Positions 11,459 to 24,900 are shown, counted from the first letter of the stretch. The stretch: DNA of 64,000 bases from Diogma glabrata (GCA_963693315.1 OY856186.1:88368647-88432646), one strand, 5' to 3'. Translations and numbers: made by a program. The notes: generated by a model not told the origin, from the sequence alone.

Positions 11459-12480
11459 CACCCCAATTACTGAAGTCGTGTGACGTGTCACATTAGGCGA
11501 CATGATTGTAGGCAGATCAAGTCGCATAAATTGGTATTGTTGAAGTCAATAAAAACGGGCACGACTGAAACTAAAAATTCTGAAACGAAAAAATCACAAA
11601 CTACGTACATTAATTTCACAAAATAATCTTACATAAAACATACATATTGTTACGTTTTTCCAAACTTCCTTAGAATTGGCCTTGCTCTCAATTCGATGAA
11701 CGCAATTCCCAAATCTCTTCCGAGTTCGATCAATGATTAGTAAGCACAAACACCAGGTATTATTAAGTATTCAACTTCTTAATTGTTCCACAACAACGGG
11801 AAACAATACAGCAAACAATATTCCTAACTAGAATATTCTTTCAACAGCTTCAGAAACTCCAACGGTTTATTGTAGAAATTTCCAGTTCACCACGTTCAAA
11901 ATAATACACAAAATATTTCTACTCAATAACACTTATAACTTTATTCACAAAAGCTAATTTAAAAATCACTTTTATAATTTTAACTTTACTTTCGCAGGTT
12001 TAAAATAAAACTAATTTTATTCTACAAGAGGTAAATTGCTTGTATACAATTCTGCATAGTTCTCGACCATTCGAGGTCACTCTTTAGAAACCTTGAGAAA
12101 ATATTAAAATATTCGATTATTTTACGTTTACGATTTGATTCATAAAATCATTTATATAAAATAGACCCTAATTCTAACAACAGAACAACAACAACACAAT
12201 TCATTTCATTAATTTGTTGTTGTGTTTTGTTATGATTTTGCTAAAACATATATACATAAAATAAATAAATCATAATAGTTATCAAATTTAGAAATTAATA
12301 ATTACCGACGTTTGAAAAAATTATTGTTACATAAAAAATTGAAGCGACTCTTATGTCATTTAAAATTACACCTGTCGTACAAAATGACTTGAGGCGTAAC
12401 AAATGACTTCAACAATACGAAAGTTGATTAACTCTTTAGTTATTTAAAGTGACATGACACAACTTCGGTAATTAGGGTGA
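11459..12480. mobile_element. DNA transposon-like element with about 33-bp inverted ends
   Basis: The left end CACCCCAATTACTGAAGTCG at 11459 matches the reverse complement of the right end at 12480 (CACCCTAATTACCGAAGTTG), continuing to GTGTGACGTGTCAC/GTGTCATGTCAC. A second mirrored word GGTATTGTTGAAGTCA lies at 11532 and complementarily near 12402-12420. No transposase frame survives and no target duplication is evident. Superfamily not assigned. Confidence 0.65.
11648..12180 (+). mobile_element. Possible solo LTR
   Basis: Sequence inside the 11459-12480 element begins TGTTACG and ends CTAACA, the TG...CA boundaries common in Gypsy-class LTRs of insects. It is unlike the flanking element in composition. 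No second copy is in this window and no flanking direct duplication was found. Confidence 0.25.
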
Positions 12481-13643
12481 GTTTTGAAGTAAAACTTCTT
12501 TAGGCGCGTTATGAGAATTTTGCAACAGAAGTCATCATTTGAAATATCTGTTCACATATATTAATCTCTATCATACTACAGTCTGATTTTGAATTTTAAA
12601 CATATACATGCACACAATTCCAAAAAAACGAAAGTAGAAATTTAAACACAATGAAATAAAAAAGAAATTAGAAGTAAAAAAGACAAACGAATATTATGTT
12701 CGGCAAGTATGCGATACAATTCGATTATGTGTATTGTATTTTTTATACACTTATTCATTCAGTATCGTACTAAATGTTATATGAGTTGGACGTGTCGATT
12801 TAATAATAATATAATATTCGTAATATAATTGGCAACAATCAATAATGACTTTACACTCGTGACTTAGGATGTTGATTAGAATGTTGACTTAGATGTTGAC
12901 GAAATATCCTCTCATCCTATGAATTCACACATCGTAATATCTAGAAATTTAATACAAAAAATACCAAAGAAATACAATTTTCAATATGTAATCATAGATG
13001 AAAAATTCAACTTAAGTAAATATGAAAAATGATGAAGTTTCAATTTAGAAATTATCTGAACATCAAAATTAAAATATGTTTCGTCATCGCCGCTTTGGCT
13101 AAGTTGTGTAAGACAACGGAATTTGAACAATGTGTCTCTGATGAATGTAGTTCGAATTCTGACACGAAACACAACAAAATTTTTTCTAAAGGAATTTTAG
13201 AGAAAATGAAAAGTTATTTCGAATTGCAAAATTCAAGTGATTTCCAATATGTACTTAAGCTTAATTGTTCACAAAAACCAATCCGATATTCGTAATATTT
13301 TATTGAGATCCGTAATTTTTGAAATTTATATTTTGAATTGTTTTAGTTTTTATTTGGATGATTTAAATTGTATTCTATTTGGATTGATTTCGAGAGGGTC
13401 CCATAGTTTTCTATGATGTGCAAAATACCGTTTTTCAGAAAATTGGAAAAACCCGTATTTTTACATATTTTAGGCGATTTCGTCAAAACATCTTAATCTG
13501 TTTGGATAGTTTGAGTTGTATTATATTGCTATAGATTTCGAGGTGGTCGTATATAATTCTCTATGACTACAAATATGCCGTTTTTTCAAAAGTTTATTTT
13601 TAAATAAAAATATTTTGTCAATTAAATTTGTTTTGTTGAATAG
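12481..13643. repeat. Gene-poor stretch with a two-copy degenerate repeat at about 13352-13600
   Basis: The words TTTGGAT..TTTGA/AATTGTAT, GATTTCGAG.GGGTC/GGTCG, TTCTCTATGA and AATA(C/T)(C/G)CCGTTTTT recur about 148 bp apart (13354 and 13501). A short frame at 13029-13295 has no recognisable domain and is not called a gene. Nothing else is supported. Confidence 0.5.
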
Positions 13644-14158
13644 AAAAATGAGTGCGTGTAATCTTTGCACGTGGTTGAAATAAATTTTTTTGGCTACTGT
13701 GGCAATTAATAAAAAGATTAAATATAAAACAAATATGTCATATTGCAATTTAGAGTTGCATTGCTTCATAATATAATTTACAACATGTGTAATAAAAAGC
13801 AATATTTACATAATGTATTACAAAGTCAATTCAATCATTATCATATAATTGAATTGAAATAGAAAATTAGAGGTTTATGACAAAATTACTAAATTTATTG
13901 AAAAACTTCAATTTTTGTACCAAATCTTGTTGTTAAATTAAGTAGACATGTATTCATCGTGAAATTTAATTTGTAATACGTTGTAAGACTTTGTAAAACA
14001 TGTAAATATGGCTTTTTATTACACATTGTTGAAATAAATCAATTTCTAAATTTCAACATGACATATCTATTTTATTTTTAATATTTTTAGTAATACCTGC
14101 TGCAGTGGCCAAAGAAGTTATACTTCAACAGTGTGTAAAGATTACGCACTTCATTTTT
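13644..14158. mobile_element. Palindromic MITE-like element, about 515 bp
   Basis: Nearly the whole segment is a diverged palindrome. AAAAATGAGTGCGTGTAATC at 13644 is mirrored at about 14139-14158, and GTGTAATAAAAAGC..ATATTTACAT around 13788-13812 is mirrored at about 13997-14026. The centre is near 13900. It has no coding frame. Long, diverged inverted arms with no gene suggest an old foldback or MITE insertion. Confidence 0.7.
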
Positions 14159-14335
14159 TTTAAATTAATTGTTTAACTATGTTTAGCACACTAAATATGA
14201 AATATTCATTATTTAGACTCTTTGAATATTCAAAGATACCATGTTAACTATCAAGAAAGGAGATGAGGAAGTCTCTTTGAATATCCAAAGATAGCATGTC
14301 AACTATCAAGGAAGGAGATGAGGAAGTGAGCTTTA
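14152..14335 (-). mobile_element. 5'-truncated LINE tail with 58-bp internal duplication
   Basis: In reverse orientation it carries the 3' end of the jockey/CR1-like LINE at 39.5-42.96 kb: the end of its coding region (TCCTCATCTCCTTCC), TTGACATGGTATCTT, TATTCAAAGAGTCTAAATAA and GCTAAACATAG, then an A run. The segment with CAAAGATA(C/G)CATGT(T/C)AACTATC is present twice in tandem, about 57 bp apart. Confidence 0.8.
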
Positions 14336-14639
14336 TATGATGGTTAACTGTTGTCATAGATTTTTCGTGGATATAATTTTATAAAAACGTATTACAGCAT
14401 AAATATTTCTACCGAAAACCGCAAACCAAAATTTGGGATACTGAAAGTTTAATTTTGGAAAAGCCTTATATTATATACCAAGTTTCAGTAAAATCGGTGT
14501 TTGGGTGATGTAAATTTTTGAAGATTGATATTACCAACTTTTTAATTAATAAAACCCTGTTTCTCCGTTTTTCTAGCAGAAAATGAAAAACGAGAGCGAG
14601 ATAGAAGAAATGGAATGAGAGAAATAAATTCTTTTAACT

Positions 14640-14748
14640 GCAGACTTAGTTGACATGGTATCTTCGGATATTCAAAGAGTCTAAATAATGAATATTTCAT
14701 ATTTAGTGTGCTAAACATGTCTAACTAATTAATAAAAAAAAAAAAAAA
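14640..14748 (+). mobile_element. 5'-truncated LINE tail
   Basis: Same 3' tail as the LINE ending at 42957: TTGACATGGTATCTTCGGAT, AAAGAGTCTAAATAATGAAT, GTGCTAAACATGTCTAACTA, ATTAATAA and a run of A. It is in the opposite orientation to the tail at 14152-14335, so the 300 bp between is bracketed by inverted LINE tails. Confidence 0.8.
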
Positions 14749-15129
14749 GACTAAGATGTTCATCAATTTACAAACCTACGATTGACCTTTAGTTCGTTCA
14801 AAGTTTTAAATTATTTTAGATGTAAATAAATATTAATTTATATGTGGGTGATTGTCTTTATTTTCCAATTGCTTTGATTTTGGATAGACGCACCAGATTG
14901 GGCTATTCTTTTATTATTTTTGTAACAGGCGCTTTTTTAATTTTTTTAACAAGGGTTAATCACTCACAAAAATCAATGGGTCTTGATATTGATACAACAT
15001 CCCAAAATAGTACTATGTTGTGATTTAAGTGAAAAGGTACTTACGCGTTTAGGAGAAAGTTACAAACTTATAGCAAAGTAGATATAATCTACTCTGCAGT
15101 AGTTATACTCTTAACATGGGAAGAGATTT

Positions 15130-16620
15130 TAGTCCGGTCAATTTAGACCAAAATATGAGAGTGAAGTTACATAAAGTCCTAACAAGCTGAATTTCAGTGA
15201 AATTGTTCAAAACATAATTATAAACAATGTATAGAAGTTCCCCATCATTCCCGTGTATGGAAAAAATTTTATTCAAGGTCAAAGGTCAAAAAAATGAGTT
15301 TTTCGCGATTTTCAGCAAAACGGTAAGTTTTACCATAAAAGTACCTCAGACAAAAATTGTAGATCATAAAATTATCTATAAAAAATGTATCAATACTTTT
15401 TATCTTACAAGCCACCGTTTCTGAGATATAACGATTCAAAAAGTTATAAAAGTTGTTATCGTCATAATATGCATGAGTACGCCACGTATATACATCTAGA
15501 GTTGTTATATTTTATATAATATATATAAAAATAACGGTAAAATGAAATCAACTAACTGAGATGAGAAAAAATAAATATAAAAAAGAAAATAAATTTCTAA
15601 GTTTTGTTTTTGTTGTTCGCTGTTCTATGCGACATACATCATTGACGGAGGATACTTACTACACCGCGTTGTGTGGGATAGCGAAGAAACATTCAACGTT
15701 ATCTTAGATAAATACGTTCAATATGTACGTAGACATTTTGGTTCCAGAGTTACTGTCGTATTTGATGGCTATGATGATTGCACGAGAAATATCAAAGCTG
15801 CAGAACAACTGCAAAAAGGGATGCAGTGCTAAATGTGGTTGCAAAAAAGTCGGACTGTTTTGTTCTTTGGCATGCACAAATTGTCAAGGCCGGTCGTGCT
15901 CTAATATTGAATCACAAACAATGGAGGATTCGTTTGACTCCGACGAAGTATCATGCGATACATCGCTATTAACGCAATTTACTTGCATCCAAAATGAAGA
16001 TGAAGAAGAAGCAGGAGAAGAAGAAGCAGGAGAAGAAGAACAAGAAGAAGATCAAGAAGAAGAACAAGAATTTGAAACTTGCGAATAAGACGAATGAACA
16101 CACTTTTTTTTAATTTACATCCCTTTTATCTTTTCCAATCTTTGAAAATTTCCGTTATTTTGCAATAGTTTTACATTAAACAGGATCACAACTGACCCGT
16201 GGAGTAGGCCTACTGGGAAAAACGCGCTAAGTACACTACCTCATAGGTGGCGTGGAAACGTGTGCATATTATGACGATAACAACTTTTATAACTTTTTGA
16301 ATCGTTATATCTCAGAAACGGTGGCTCGTAAGAAAAAAAGTATTGATACATTTTTTATAGATAATTTTTTATAGATACAATTTTTATAGATAATGATCTA
16401 CAATTTTTGTCTGAGGTACTTTTATGATAAAACTTACCGTTTTGCTGAAAATCGCGAAAAACTCATTTTTTTGACCTTTGACCTTGAATAAAAATTTTTC
16501 CATACACGGGAATGATGGGGAACTTCTAGACATTGTTTATAATTTTGTTTTGAACAATTTCACTGAAATTCAGCTTGTTGGGACTTTATGTAACTTCGAA
16601 TGTCTAAATTGACCGGACTA
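15130..16620. mobile_element. 1.5-kb DNA element with about 390-bp terminal inverted repeats
   Basis: The left end TAGTCCGGTCAATTTAGAC (15130) and right end GTCTAAATTGACCGGACTA (ending 16620) are inverted copies. The similarity continues through AAGTTACATAAAGTCC, CAAGCTGAATTTCAGTGAAA, ACGGGAATGATGGGGAACTT and AACGATTCAAAAAGTTATAA, about 390 bp per arm. The left arm has about 11 extra bases near its tip. Both ends abut TTT, a possible 3-bp duplication. The interior holds a degraded gene (15632-16088). Superfamily is not assigned. Confidence 0.85.
15632..16088 (+). pseudogene. Internally deleted PIN-like/CXC transposon gene
   Basis: Two pieces in different frames. From 15632 to 15832 one frame reads YIIDGGYLLHRVVW, then DKYVQYVRRHFGSRVTVVFD and GY, and ends in a stop. 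From about 15796 a second frame reads NCKKGCSAKCGCKKVGLFCS, then ACTNCQGRSC, then a Glu-rich acidic tail ending at 16088. From family knowledge, a repeated arthropod/cnidarian gene family has an N-terminal acidic PIN/FEN-like region of the first type and a C-terminal tesmin/TSO1-like cysteine (CXC) domain of the second type, with several hundred residues between. Here the middle is missing and the frame shifts at the joint. Its position inside long inverted repeats suggests the family is carried by a transposon. Confidence 0.7.
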
Positions 16621-18757
16621 TTTAGTAAGTAGGAGGCAAGTTAAGAGGTTGGGGTTTAGCTAATGAATGTTCAGTTCAAATTCAGTTTCAAATTTCCAAC
16701 TTCATTCACTGAATTTCGATCAAATTTGCAGACCATAGCTTAGTACATGCCTGAAATTGCCAGTAATAACGCACAATATTTGTAGTTACAGATTCAATAT
16801 TAAATCCCTTATATTCACTTTTCATACTTTTCTTCACGACTTTAAACTTTTTCATTTCACCACTTTATTGTTCACTTTATCACAATTCCATTTATCAACG
16901 ATGACCACAGATGTATTTTTATTTCATTTATACGTTTGAAGAGAAATTGTCGACAAATTAAATGATTCTATAAGAGCCGTACAATAAGGAACTCGTTTCA
17001 GTTTACCTTCGTGGTCAACCTTACCTAAAAAAAAATAATAAAATAAATAATTATATTTTACAATCTTTTTATTAAATTTTTTTTTTATTTTCAATAAGTT
17101 TTGTTTTTGTTCTTTCTGTTTTAAAAATGAGGAAGAATGATATACAATTTCTATTTAATTGAATCACTTTTTCTATAATCAAATATAACAATGGAAAAAT
17201 GATTTTTTTTTCTTTAAATTATAGTTTATTTTTTGTTTAAAAATATTTTTACAAAACAAAAATATTTTTTTTTTAATTATTTCTCAAATAGTTTTTTTTA
17301 TTGTATTATTTGTGATTTCTGTTTTTTATTTTGTAATATTTATAATTATAAATTTAATAGTTAATTACGATAATAAATTATATTATAAATTTAAATAGAT
17401 TTTTATGTAAATTATAATATTAATAGTTAAAAAAAATTGTTTCTAATTTTATTTATAAATTTTAAAATGAAGTTTAAAAATTAAAGTGATAATTTATTTT
17501 TGTGTGTACTGCTGTAACTGATTTGTTGATTATGATTTTTTGTTTTAGTTTAAACTAAATAAAAATAAAAAAAATATAATTTTCATTATAATATATATAA
17601 AAAAAATAAAACTTATTGTTTACATTAATAATTACCTTTTTTTTAAATTTCTATTTACAAACTTATTAAGGACAATTTTTTTAATTTTTTTTTTTTAATT
17701 ATACATATTTATTTATTTTTTTTTTTAATTTTTTTTCTTCATTTTTGTATAAAAACAACAGCCTGGTACTACATAAGTTTTTATCTTTTCACTTATTTTG
17801 TTTTTTTCTTCATCTAATAAAACATCTATTTCTTATTATAATTTATTATTAGTGTTGAAAAGATTTAGAACTATTTACTTGAACAAAATTATTACCATTT
17901 TACCACATTATGTTTGTATTAAGTCCCGAATCCAATATCTTCGATGGTGTTATAATTCAAACTTTGATGAATTTAATTTAACATTCTTATAATTTAAATG
18001 TCTTTATTTAAAGTTATATATAAAACAAAATTTTTGAAATGTTATGTCGAAATGAAAACAAAGAGTTTAATGTATAATAATATTTAAATTGTACAATAGT
18101 AAAAGCTTTAATTTATACATTTAATTAGAAAATTTCAAGACAGTAATTGATTTTTATTCATAATATAAATAAATAACAGATTCAATTATAGTTTAAATAA
18201 ATAAAGAAAACTACTTTTCAGTAATATTTTTTTTAAACACAAAACATGCATTTCATTCACCATTTTTAAAATAATTTAGTATTGAAATTTTCTAATTTAT
18301 ATAAATAATTTACAATTAGATAGATAAGATTATAGCTGTATGTTTATCATCTGATTTAAAAGGGAAATTATTTAATTAATTAATATCCTAATAATACAAT
18401 TTTCAATATAATTTTTTGTGTTTTACTTTATACAGTATGTTAAAAAAAATTTGTTTTTTACAATTATTTAATAATTATTTTGAAAGTTTAACGATTATTA
18501 TTTTATGAATTGTATTAAACTATTACTATTATTTAAGGTATAAATAAAAAATTATTAGTTAGATTTTATTTCATCACTTGTTTTATAATTATGTGTTTAG
18601 AGTTTTCATATTACATTTTTTTAATTTAAATTTTTTTTTTGTAAAAAAAATTAATTTTATTTAATTAATTTATATTTAATTATAAGATTATACCTATTGT
18701 TTATGATTACAAATAAATATGAATTCGTTTTTCTGTTATCGAATAATAATAAAAGAT
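16621..18757. other. Extremely AT-rich DNA downstream of Nipped-B
   Basis: From about 17000 the sequence is mostly A/T homopolymers and short A/T words with no reading frame of substance and no recognised repeat. It lies 3' of the host gene on the minus strand and probably holds its transcript end and intergenic DNA. Confidence 0.6.
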
Positions 18758-18763
18758 TTTATT
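18758..18763 (-). terminator. Candidate Nipped-B polyadenylation signal
   Basis: AATAAA on the minus strand about 80 bases beyond the stop codon at 18842-18844. In DNA this AT-rich chance occurrences are common, so the call rests only on position. Confidence 0.35.
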
Positions 18764-18841
18764 TTTCTTTAAATTGAAAATTAATCATATTAATTATATA
18801 ATAAGAATGAAATTATAAAGAAATTATTTTTACTTTGTTTT

Positions 18842-18994
18842 TTATTCATAATCTGGATCACTGTCACTTTCTTCAGATGAGGAGGAAAACATTTTTCGTC
18901 GATTTTTCTTCTTTTTTGAGTCTGTTTTTCTAGGTGTAACTGTTTTTGAAACCTGTTTATGTCGACCAGAAGATCGAACCAATGGTGTTATTTC
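18842..18994 (-). other. Nipped-B: Nipped-B exon 15: basic-acidic C-terminus
   Basis: Phase-0 exon of 51 codons including stop: EITPLVRSSGRHKQVSKTVT, then RKTDSKKKKNRRKMF, then a serine/acidic tail SSSSEESDSDPDYE. The acceptor TTGCTTTTACAG precedes it on the minus strand. The tail is suited to casein-kinase-type phosphorylation (inference). A 4.5-kb repeat-filled intron (18995-23537) separates it from exon 14. Confidence 0.85.
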
Positions 18995-21900
18995 CTGTAA
19001 AAGCAACAAATAAATTTTTGAACTTGATTTCAAAATTAATAATTTTTTGCCGATAAAATTTCGCATTTTTCGCGATTGATGAAATCAAATCCACCTCATG
19101 TGTTCGAATAATGAAATGGAGAATCGCATTGTCTTTAAGGTGATTTTTACTGATTAATAAATTCTGTTTTAAATTAACATATAATATTACATATTTTAAA
19201 TCACAAAATTATTTTAAATGTTTATACATGAATAAATTATGTCTGGATATTGATAGTGATCAATCGAGTCTAATTTATTTTCGCAAAGATTCCTCGTCCT
19301 ATTTTATAATGTTGTTCGCATTTTCGCGAAAATAGGGTTTCATAATACCAAAAACCGATATGTTATGAAATGCGATATGAAATTGTTTACATAATGGGCC
19401 CAAGGTTCAACTGAAGTACGAGTTATCGAAACACATAATTCCAACTACAAATTAAACACATTAGTCGAACCACTAAGATCGATTGTTATTGCTTTCCAAC
19501 CCTAACGATATTAGGTTAGTTAGATTGTCAATTCTTGTTTTAAATTTATGAAAGTCACTTTAGTTTGAAAAAGTATTACATTCTCGATTCAAAAGTGAAA
19601 TTCGTGCCCCTACTTTTTTGTCATTTCTCGACGTTTTAGAAACTGCTGATCCTAAAAAAGCAAAAACAAAAACAATGTATGTCTGTTTGCCGGCCGGCCG
19701 GCCGTCACAACTGTCGTTACAGAGAAAACCGCAGAAGGGATTTCAAAAAATTTTGATTCTAAAAATAGGTTAACTTGATGGAACGAGCTGAAAGGACGAT
19801 GTGTTCGATAACTGTACTGGAGGTGTGTCAAAAACCGTAAGTGTGCCAAAACAAGAAAATTTGCATTTTTTTTTGCTTTAAAAACGTTTATTTAAAGTTA
19901 AAATGCTTAAAGAGTAACATTGAATGTGGAGAAATCTTGATGGTCGGCATTGGTATGTGAGACCAGAACCTTGATTATTGTATTATAAGTGGGTCAGAAA
20001 AATTCCGTTAAGTGTGTCAAAAGAATGGTTTTTATTTATTTTTTTACCAAATTTATTGGAAAAATATAAAATTAATTATTTGTATGGCATGAAATGTAGT
20101 TGAACATGAAATTGAACATAGAATGGTTCTATCCAGTCAACTCCTGCCAACTTATAGGAACAGTTGGAAAATATCAAGTTGTTGCAGTTAGACTTTTAGA
20201 AAAAGTTTGTATTTTTGATTTTGTAATAATTTTTGGAATGTTTTTAGAGTTTTGAAAAAGTTTAAATTTTTGTTTTTATTATAATTTTTGGAATTATGAA
20301 AAAAGTTTGTATTTTTGATTTTGTTATAATTTTTGCAATATTTTAAGAATTTTGAAAAAAGTTTATAATTTTGATTTTATTATAATTTTTGGAATTAAGA
20401 AAAAGTTTCAATTTTGTAACAATTATTTTTTTTCGTGTACTTTTACAAACAGTTTTTGTTTAATATACATCGCTGCCGAAAACTAAAAACAATGTCCTCA
20501 TAAAAGCCTTTTGCCGAAAAATATTAAAAAATTCTTAACCCAAACCCTTTGCTTTGAGATTTCAATCCCTTCATATTTTTTAATTATATTGCAAAATTAT
20601 TTTTCGCATCATAGAATATATCACGGATGAGATGTTATTGGTATTGGTGATAAGAGCCTTTAGTGATAAGATAAGAAAATGTAATAAGTGATCCTAGCAA
20701 ATTCTTATTCCAACTCCAAGCCGAATTTTGACAGAGGTCTCTGAAGTTTGAATGCTTCTGTTCATCTAGCAAATCCATAAGATTATTGACAAGATAAAAT
20801 ATTGTTTAACGAATCATCTCAAAATTCTTTTAATTTTTGCGACTATTCTGTTTTTTGTCAATCCCTCCAGGGATGGACATCACGATGCTCACACTGGGAG
20901 ATTCCATTCCAAGAAATTAGTTTCCATATAACTCTTTGTATGTGGGATTTAATTATTGAGCAAGACAGTGCGTCACATGACCAAGGAATATGCAACTAGC
21001 TGGATTATTTTACAACTAAAAACCGAATATTAATTTTATTCATGCCAATTTTTTATAAATTTAGTTTTTTACCTATTAGTTTGTTTTAATTGCTATATCT
21101 GATCATGAAATATTGGTCTATGTCATAATTTATTATATGATAAGATGTATTGTTTAGTTTTCCAAAACAAAATGTAAGAAACCCTAGACATATTCGAGCG
21201 GGAATTTTGAGGTTTAATAAGACAATGTAATGAATATTTAACGTTTGGGATATTATCGAAGGAGATCATGCAAAACAATTGTATGATTTTCTTCAATGAT
21301 ATTCCAACCGAAAACCGTTGAAAATGCGCAAACAAATTGAGTATACAGTTTACAGAAAAGCAAAGTAAACATGAGAAAGAAACCAAATCAGTTTTAAGAA
21401 ATCTGCGTAAACTTAATATCTAAAGTATATCATATTTTCTGAAGAAAACTATACCAAAATCCTTAACCCAGAGTTTTGATATCTCAGAGCTTGAGATTTC
21501 AGCCCCTCCATATTTTCAATTTCAATTTAATTTTCAATCAATATTTGACACATCGTCAACCGTTGAGGAATATAGCGAGTTTTTGTGAGTGGTGCTGGTG
21601 AGGCTCAGCTAGAGATTAGGTTACCAATAATAAATTCTCAAAACTATTTTCATATGTTTTTAACAAAAAGTAAAAATTTAATTTATAAACAAATTTATTC
21701 TTATTTAAATTCGTAGTTTTCCTGACATGAAGGGAAGTACGCATCAGGTACGGCAAAAGTCAAAAGATTTACAACTCTTCGACATTTTTCAATTGTATGC
21801 TTAACAGACAAAAGATTAAAATCGTTATCGAATGCTTTCAAATTCGGCATCAGTTAACATCATGTCCATGGACGTAAGGATACGATAACTTTATAAATAA

Positions 21901-24900
21901 TAAATATTTAGGACCAACGTATTAGTTTAACTGTTCCATTGTTTGCTTATCTAATTTTAATGATATTCACCGTAGTCAGCAAAATTAAATATCTGGAAAA
22001 TCATTCAATATTTATCGAATATTTTTTTCTTTTAATAAAATAAATGCACATTTTATTTTAATAAACATTTTAAGACCTAAATTCTACAACAACATGCGTT
22101 CTGAGGTGTTGATGGAGCAAATCTTTTGATTTTGCATTTTATATTTTTTTAAGGAATGGATAACATTCAAATTATGACATTTCATGATAGGATAAAATAA
22201 AAATAAAAAGTAAAAAGCAAATTTGGTTTGAGAATTTAAACTAAAATGGGGTTGCCAATAATCCAGTTATCCATTCCTTGATAATGTGACGCACTGTTTT
22301 CCTCAATGATTAAAGCCCACACATAGTTATATGAAGGCTCGTTTCTTCGAGCAAGCAATAACGTGCTATCACCAAGGAATATTCCACGATTGAGTCAATA
22401 GCAAAATTCGCTATCGCAAAAGAGGTTGCTCTTACTAATTCTATTGGGAATATATTCGACTATCACAACACTTATTCTGTTCTGTGTGTCTCACAAATTC
22501 ATTTGCTCTATTCATTGTATACTTCTATCACTGTTAAATGTATTCCGTGAACAAAATATATCTGATGTTTGCTATCTAACGAACATCCGTAACAGTAAAA
22601 GAGTTTAAATCTGCCGCCAATTATTCTCCAATAGTAGTGCAGCTTTCTTCAAGTATCTCTCTCGCCTATATTAGTTTTACAATTCAATCAATTATTTTTT
22701 AGTTGAGTTTCACTTTTGCAGACCTAATTTTATCGATTGTTATTTATATAAGCGATCCATAGAGTGCTTTTCCAGCGTATTAGTTGACTCTCGGTTAATT
22801 GGCAAACCGGGATGTTATTGTTGTTTTAATGAAAAACATTTTGATCTGAATGGAAATTGAACCCGGGTCCTCAGAGTTCAAAGTCCAATTTAACCACTTG
22901 GTCACTTAAGGAGAGATTTCAGAAACGCATCAACACTTCAGAACACATGTTATTGTGGGACCTTCGTTTTAAAATGTTTTTATGTGTTGTGACACATACT
23001 ATAATTCATATGACACAACACATTTTATTTTAAAAAATGCCTCACAGCAAAGAAGGAATATGGCGAGGTTAACTGATAACGAGTTTTCTTTTCATGTACC
23101 ACCAGATCAAGTCACGACCAACGGTTAATTTAAAAAAGTGTAGAACTGCGGTTTTTCAGCGTGATTTTTTTCACATCTCTGGAATACTTTACACGGGTGT
23201 GCTCTGACAATTTTAAATCGAAAAAGAAGATTTTCACAATTGTCAGAATTATTTTGAATTTATTTATAATGGTATATTTTTAATCGGAGTGATATTATAC
23301 CACACACAACTCTCTGATTTAACCGATGATTAACTTTGTTTAAACATATTTTGAAAGAACGGTAATTAAGTGAATAAGGTAGATAAATATACCATGGGCA
23401 GATAAACCTGCTACGGATTCACTGTTACATTAAATTCAATTGTATTATACGAGTATAACTATCAAGTAGTAGTAGTTACTAGTGTAACTGTCAAGTATAA
23501 CTTTCAAGCATATTTATCAAAATAAAAATCTAATTACCCTTTTATGCAAGGAATTGTGTTGAACTATAGATGATGGTACCACTATTTTTGCCGGCGTTTG
23601 GTTATTGACGAGAGTATTTGTATCTATATTATTATCAATAGGCTTTTCAATAGGATTAGTACCATCTACAATAGTACTGCCAAAGGAGATGGCAGTCGTT
23701 TTTAACGTACTATCTTCTTCCTCTAAATCAGGATCTTCTGGATCAATATTTAACATTAATTGTTTAAACTAAAAATAGAATTTAAACTTTATGTTTATAC
23801 AATATTCATAAATAGAACAAAACAAATCATAAAATCTTACGTCTAAATATCTTGTAACTAGCTCCATTTTTTTCTTGTCGTCTAAAATTTCGCCAGTATT
23901 TTCATCTTCCTCTATCAATTCCATTGTTGCCTGTGGTTTAAATGTAGGCACCGACTTCCTTTGCATTTGTTTATCATAAATTTTTCCAGATTCAGAAGGA
24001 GAATATTGAGATATTTTTCTGTGTAATATAAAAAAAATGTTGAAACAAACCTAAAAGCATTGAAAGAATAATTTACCCATCCGTCAGTCCATAACAATCC
24101 TTTAAATGTTGTTTTAAAATCAATAATAACATACATCCTTGTGCTGCTCTAATACAATTTCGTAAATCTGTTGTATTTTCTGGAAGTCTTGAAAATAATG
24201 AATCTTTGTCATCATCGTCATCTTCATCAAGCGGAATTGCTATAACCGGTTGTACTACATCAATTTCACTTGGTGCAACCAATGGTTTTAAGCCTTCACG
24301 AAAATTTGAGAGTAAATTTGTACCGGTAACCGATATAAGTACATCAATCTGATGTATAATATATAAAGGTTCATCTTGAACTAAATAAGGAAAATATGCT
24401 AAATTATCAGCTAAATATAACATCTGTCGTAAGGACGTCCGCTGTTCGTCAAACTGTTTTGTTATAGATTGAATTAATGCACGTCTTTGTGGTTTTGTAT
24501 TTCTTAATAATGAATACAAAAAACCATTCAATGCAGTTGGTGCTTCATCTTTATTATTTATTCTAAAACCACGAACAAGTTTTGCCGAATTATTATGTAA
24601 CTGTAAAATTGTTTGTAGCTCGAACGATAAATGTATTCCTGCGTATGTTTTCATATTAATAAAACCAGAATGATTTTTATCAATATCCTGTAGATGATAA
24701 TCAGCGGTGTGAGCAATATCTTTACTAACATCCGTACTTAGACATATTAAATATGGAACTATTTGAACTGGATGTACCAATCCTTGTTTCAAAACAAGAT
24801 CTGTTACTTTCATTGCCCATAACCTTACATTATAATCTCGTTGTAAAAAACAATTTAAAATATCTTTTAAATATAATTGGATAATTCTACTTGACATTCC

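Noticed and set aside
11648..12180. Confident Gypsy solo LTR
   Set aside because: TG...CA ends are seen, but no target duplication, no second LTR and no primer-binding site were found; kept only as a low-confidence possibility.
13029..13295. 88-codon plus-strand frame with several Cys and Lys residues
   Set aside because: No recognisable motif, overlapping equally long frame on the other strand, and AT-rich low-complexity composition. Left unannotated.
22860..22912. Functional tRNA gene
   Set aside because: Box A and box B are present but the acceptor stem does not close and the anticodon arm is not convincing, so it was kept only as a SINE head or tRNA pseudogene.
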